A stretch of 52,779 bases of DNA, taken from Clostridia bacterium (lineage in GTDB: Bacteria; Bacillota; Clostridia; Lachnospirales; WQUN01). The notes below the pieces were generated by a model. The model searched no databases, was not told where the DNA came from, and saw only the letters and a program-made list of their open reading frames with translations. Position 1 is the stretch's first letter; every line of letters begins with the position of its first letter. The stretch spans positions 1 to 52,779 of the forward strand of contig BNUF01000005.1 in NCBI GenBank assembly GCA_025997155.1. The letters run 5' to 3'. The translations under genes and the position numbers were made by a program. This document shows positions 49,551 to 52,779 of the stretch, piece by piece.

Positions 49551-51440
49551 TCACATTTTGTCGATTAGACTGCGGTATGTCGTTACGTCCGCGTCGTTCA
49601 GGCAAGCTTCGATGATTTTGCGTCCGAGAGGGAGCAGGTCGTCGGTGAGGTATTTTTTTACTTCTTCTTTGAAGAAATCGGTGAGCATCTTAGCTCCCGC
49701 GTCGTATCCGTCGTTGCCGACTTCTGGTTGGAGGTTGACTTGGAGGAAGGATTTGCTGATTACGCTGCCGTCCACCTTGATGTAATCAAGGGCGTATCCC
49801 AGAAGAGGGCAGCGCGAGTCGGTAAGCACTTCCGCGCGGAATTTCGCGCCGCCGCGCCGCGCCAAAAATTCCCTTGCGACCCATTGTCCCGCGAATCCCA
49901 CGCGATACGCGCCAATATGCTGATTCGGAACGAGTATATACCGTGTTTCAGGGGTGTCTATAATTTGTTCAAGAAGGAGGTTTGCTTGGTCGACCATTTT
50001 GCCAGTCGCGAAAGGCCAGTACGAGCCTACGCCCTCGCTGTTCATACCCGCCGTCTCGGTGATACTCGGGTTCGCGAATCCGCGCGGCGCAACCAAACGC
50101 CAAATCCACGCGAGTGCGGGCGGCAAAACGTGGAACAAGCCCGCGATGCCGTAATCGGGGTGTTCTTTTGTTGAAGGCGGCTGGCGCAATCCGAAACTTC
50201 GCACGTCGACTTCGACCGCGCCGTCGATATGTTTATCCACATACGAACGCGGCATAATCACACGCGGGTTTGAGCAAGGTTTGCCCGGCGCGTCCATTAT
50301 ATGCTCCCAGATTAGGCAAGTCGAATCGGGAACGCCCTCGATGTTAAGGAAAACAAGCGGATATTTCGGGTGGATTGTGTTGCGTTCGGTCATGGGTTCG
50401 GTGCCGTATTCGGTAATGTGGTTCACGCGCTGAAACCAACCGTCTTCCGCGTCCGCAACCGATAGTTTCCCGCTGTCCGTTTGGATTGTGGGGTGACAAA
50501 GAGCCATATCGTCCGTGACGGGATTGAGTTCGCACAAATCCGAAACGCTCACGAGTACGTCCTCTTTTGTGACAAGATTATGTCCCAAAAGCAGCCGCCC
50601 GTCCGACTGTCGGTGCAGCTGTTCGAGCATCTCGCTCTTGCCGCCGCCTGACGCGCCCTCGTGCATAATTACGGTGGTCAGCTCGTAGGGGGTAACGATT
50701 TTCACGGTTGAGGCGTGGAGCGTAACCCATTTTTCCGATTCGCCGATGTCGAGAAGGACGGCGTATATACCTTTTTTGGCGGAAGGTCCGGGGTAGAGAT
50801 TGTAGGAAAACACCTCGTGAACCTCAAAACTTCGGTTATGGACTACAACCTGTTTCTCGTCATAATGCGTGTGGCGGAAAGTCGGCGCGACGTATACAAT
50901 GGCGCGGGGCTTAAAGAAATTGGGTATTTTTGACATTGGGGTAAAGCCCTGCAAATCCGCAAGCGCAAGCGCGAAAAACGCCGCGTTCTTCGGCACGACA
51001 AGCAAAGAGGGGTATCCCAGCTCCATATTTTCGTTGCCCGCGTAAAACGGCAGCAAAATCAAGCCGTCCTGCGCCTTGAGCCAGTCAAACGTTTCGTGCC
51101 GTATGCTGTCGAATTTTTTGCCGAAACGCTGTTCGTGGGTCGTCTTGTCCGTCGGCAAATCGTCCGCGATAACCATACTGTTCGGGTCGCGGCGGCGCAT
51201 ATATATATCGTCGTAGTTTACCGCGATGCCGTTTTTACACTTTACGACATTCGCCTCGCGGACAAGCCCGCGTCCCGGTATGTCAAAAGATACGTCAAAC
51301 GTCTTGTTCTCCTTGCCCCCGAGAGACATTTCAAACAAATGCTCACGGTCAACCGGCACGATTACTTCTTTGCTCGCCGCGATAATGTCTTTGATTGCGC
51401 GGGGCAAAACCATTTTATTTAACGCCTGTTTGTAATCCAA
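49551..51440 (-). CDS. DUF4914 protein, PEP carboxykinase-like P-loop fold
   Basis: 629 residues from TTG 51440 with AAGGAGG eight bases upstream. P-loop EGASGGGKSEML (261-272) resembles the kinase-1a motif of PEP carboxykinase and HPr kinase, and DGWFQRVNHITEYGTEP plus GVGSYWPFATGKMVDQ follow the general PEPCK-like layout. I read it as the DUF4914 family, found in anaerobic Firmicutes and Bacteroidetes and annotated as PEPCK-like, with no known reaction. It is likely cytoplasmic and nucleotide-binding. It stands alone, with a strong terminator behind it. Confidence 0.8.
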   Translation of the reverse strand: MDYKQALNKMVLPRAIKDIIAASKEVIVPVDREHLFEMSLGGKENKTFDVSFDIPGRGLVREANVVKCKNGIAVNYDDIYMRRRDPNSMVIADDLPTDKTTHEQRFGKKFDSIRHETFDWLKAQDGLILLPFYAGNENMELGYPSLLVVPKNAAFFALALADLQGFTPMSKIPNFFKPRAIVYVAPTFRHTHYDEKQVVVHNRSFEVHEVFSYNLYPGPSAKKGIYAVLLDIGESEKWVTLHASTVKIVTPYELTTVIMHEGASGGGKSEMLEQLHRQSDGRLLLGHNLVTKEDVLVSVSDLCELNPVTDDMALCHPTIQTDSGKLSVADAEDGWFQRVNHITEYGTEPMTERNTIHPKYPLVFLNIEGVPDSTCLIWEHIMDAPGKPCSNPRVIMPRSYVDKHIDGAVEVDVRSFGLRQPPSTKEHPDYGIAGLFHVLPPALAWIWRLVAPRGFANPSITETAGMNSEGVGSYWPFATGKMVDQANLLLEQIIDTPETRYILVPNQHIGAYRVGFAGQWVAREFLARRGGAKFRAEVLTDSRCPLLGYALDYIKVDGSVISKSFLQVNLQPEVGNDGYDAGAKMLTDFFKEEVKKYLTDDLLPLGRKIIEACLNDADVTTYRSLIDKM

Positions 51441-51483
51441 AAAAAAACCTCCTTCAGCATACCTTATCCGATAATACTCTACT

Positions 51484-52623
51484 CTACATTATATCAGAAG
51501 TTTTTGCCGTTTTCAATGTGATAATACTGAAAATAAGAGTAATTGCCTCGAACAAAAGCAAGATTATCGGCAGGACAAAAAAGCCGATTTTGCCCGCGAC
51601 ATTTCCGATAAGCGGGGGTACGGCGAGAAACGCCACGTAGGACACCGCCATTTGGAGGGCAATCACCGCCGCCGAATAGTTTTCGCCGAAACGTTTCGGC
51701 GTCTCGTGTATAGTCATCGGGTAAAAGGGAGCTGTGCCTATTCCTATGAAGACGAAGCCCAAAAGCGCCAAGTTTGTCGGGAGAAGCACCGTTCCGACGA
51801 TTGCTATGACGACCCCCGAAAATATGAGTTTCATTGCGCTTATCTTTGACGACAAAAACCCCGTGACGAACCGCCCGACGGTAATCGCGGCATAGAAAAA
51901 GGACGCACCGAGCGCCGCCGTGCTTGCGTCAAAGCCGCGTTCGCGCAAAAGGTAACTTGCCGCCCAAAGTCCCGCCGCCGATTCATACGCGCAGCACGCG
52001 AAAAAGGCGACCATAACGGGCTTAACGCCTTTCTTTTTGATTGCCTGTCTTAGCGTTACAGCTTTCTTTGTTTCTTCCGTCCGCGCCTCCGTGGTTTTCC
52101 AAAGAGACAACGAAAAAAACAGCAACACCGACATTGCGAACAAAATCGCCGTAACCGTGAAATACCCGCCCCGCCAGTTGCCGCCCGCCAAAGAAACGGA
52201 CAGCATAACGGGCCCCAGCGTTGCGCCCACGCCCCAGCAAGAGTGAAGCCAGCTCATATGTTTCGCCTTGAAGTGCGTCGCCACGAAATTGTTAAGCGCG
52301 ACGTCGATGCACCCCGCCCCGATACCGAGAGGCAGCGCAAAGAGCATTACAGAAAGAATACTATGCGACAAGGACGTTCCCAAAAGCCCAAGGGCGGTCA
52401 GCAATACGCTGGACGCGACCACTAACCCCGTCCTGAATCTCCGTAAAACCGTGCCGCTGATAAGGCTTGAAATGATTGTGCCGAAACAGGTGATTATCGA
52501 GACGTACCCCGCCATTTCGACCGTTGCCCCGAGCGACACGCCCATCACGGGCCACGCCGCCCCCATCAGCGAATCGGGCAAACCCAAGGCGACAAACGCC
52601 ATATATATGATGATTATTAGCAT
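51484..52623 (-). CDS. MFS transporter (sugar/fucose-permease-like)
   Basis: 379 residues from ATG 52623, with AGAGGGCG upstream and a TAATG overlap with a gene that is cut off upstream. Twelve membrane segments are readable, with GLPDSLMGAAWPVMG at the start, GTVLRRFRTG (the MFS loop 2-3 motif in altered form), SWLHSCWGVGATLGP and PFYPMTIHETPKRFG. These fit the FucP/YfkF-like part of the MFS. Substrate unknown. Positions 51622-51729 of this gene reappear inverted at the window end. Confidence 0.85.
   Translation of the reverse strand: MLIIIIYMAFVALGLPDSLMGAAWPVMGVSLGATVEMAGYVSIITCFGTIISSLISGTVLRRFRTGLVVASSVLLTALGLLGTSLSHSILSVMLFALPLGIGAGCIDVALNNFVATHFKAKHMSWLHSCWGVGATLGPVMLSVSLAGGNWRGGYFTVTAILFAMSVLLFFSLSLWKTTEARTEETKKAVTLRQAIKKKGVKPVMVAFFACCAYESAAGLWAASYLLRERGFDASTAALGASFFYAAITVGRFVTGFLSSKISAMKLIFSGVVIAIVGTVLLPTNLALLGFVFIGIGTAPFYPMTIHETPKRFGENYSAAVIALQMAVSYVAFLAVPPLIGNVAGKIGFFVLPIILLLFEAITLIFSIITLKTAKTSDIM
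51622..51729 (+). repeat. Left arm of a 108-bp perfect inverted repeat
   Basis: This stretch of the MFS gene is identical, base for base, to the reverse complement of 52672-52779. The arms are 942 bases apart and the copy runs up to the very edge of the window. Confidence 0.97.
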
Positions 52624-52671
52624 TATTCGCCCTCTGCCGTTGTGTCTTCGCTATCCCAAAAAGCCACAGCG
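52623..52671 (-). CDS. C-terminal end of a gene upstream of the MFS gene (cut off)
   Basis: The minus-strand frame AVAFWDSEDTTAEGE followed by TAA overlaps the MFS start as TAATG, the coupling style used throughout this genome. The rest of the gene should lie at higher coordinates but is replaced from 52672 on by an inverted copy of MFS sequence. Family unknown. Confidence 0.4.
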
Positions 52672-52779
52672 CCCTTTTACCCGATGACTATACACGAGAC
52701 GCCGAAACGTTTCGGCGAAAACTATTCGGCGGCGGTGATTGCCCTCCAAATGGCGGTGTCCTACGTGGCGTTTCTCGCC
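52672..52779 (-). repeat. Right arm of a 108-bp perfect inverted repeat at the window end
   Basis: Reverse complement of 51622-51729 without a mismatch. It starts abruptly at 52672 and runs to the last base. It is likely a fold-back assembly or amplification chimera, or the first part of a true inverted duplication that goes on past the window. Confidence 0.97.

Noticed and set aside
52268..52687. Plus-strand 139-codon frame running through the MFS gene into the inverted repeat
   Set aside because: It is antisense to the MFS gene and ends just inside the likely chimeric junction, with no coding evidence.

Overview
The window reads as chromosomal DNA of a motile, endospore-forming, anaerobic-type Firmicute (Clostridia-like). 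Support comes from the sequence itself: a gpr-spoVA sporulation block, a WalRK-YycHI block, a late flagellar block (fliD to fliS) behind a sigma-D promoter, an rpsF-ssb-rpsR operon, a Pst-PhoU operon whose PstS has the segment order I associate with Clostridia, strong AGGAGG-type ribosome binding sites, and very frequent TTG and GTG starts. No rRNA, tRNA, CRISPR array, transposase or phage gene was seen.

Layout. (1) 1-19614, all on the minus strand: a tightly packed run of about 22 genes with many TAATG, ATGA or TTGA overlaps, driven by one clear sigma-A promoter at 19678-19706. Read in transcription order it starts with Tad/Flp-pilus-like parts (two CpaE-like proteins, CpaB-like SAF protein, TadA/CpaF ATPase, TadB- and TadC-like membrane proteins, a 47-residue pilin-sized protein, two TadE-like pseudopilins). 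It runs without a break into type VII secretion parts (YukD ubiquitin-like protein, a beta-propeller-like protein, an EssC/EccC ATPase with no FHA domains, WXG100 proteins). It ends with secreted or effector-like cargo (a stalk-domain protein, an 828-residue secreted protein, a WXG100-glycine-rich fusion, tandem membrane proteins, tandem DUF4176 proteins). This apparent Tad-T7SS hybrid is the most interesting content. (2) 19727-23605, minus: spoVAE, spoVAD, spoVAC, spoVAB, spoVAA, gpr. (3) 23667-31699, plus: rpsT with its own promoter and terminator, a metal-binding TauE/SafE-like exporter, a small ORF, walR-walK-yycH-yycI, a split chromate transporter and a DUF4870-type protein. (4) 31747-35405, plus: fliD, a FlgN/FliT-like chaperone, flaG and fliS. 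(5) 35409-38294, minus: rpsR, ssb, rpsF, a TolC-family secreted coiled-coil protein and a small membrane protein. (6) 38390-45212, plus: dipeptidase, a decayed small ORF, pstS-pstC-pstA-pstB-phoU and a PLP-dependent sulfur amino acid enzyme. (7) 45169-49500, minus: one large gene broken by many frameshifts and stops. (8) 49551-52623, minus: a DUF4914 PEPCK-like protein and an MFS transporter.

The last 108 bases (52672-52779) are a perfect inverted copy of 51622-51729 inside the MFS gene. They cut off an upstream gene whose last 15 codons are still visible, so the right end is probably a fold-back chimera or the start of an inverted duplication.

The left edge cuts the last DUF4176 gene. All assignments rest on reading translations and motifs by eye; no database search was run.
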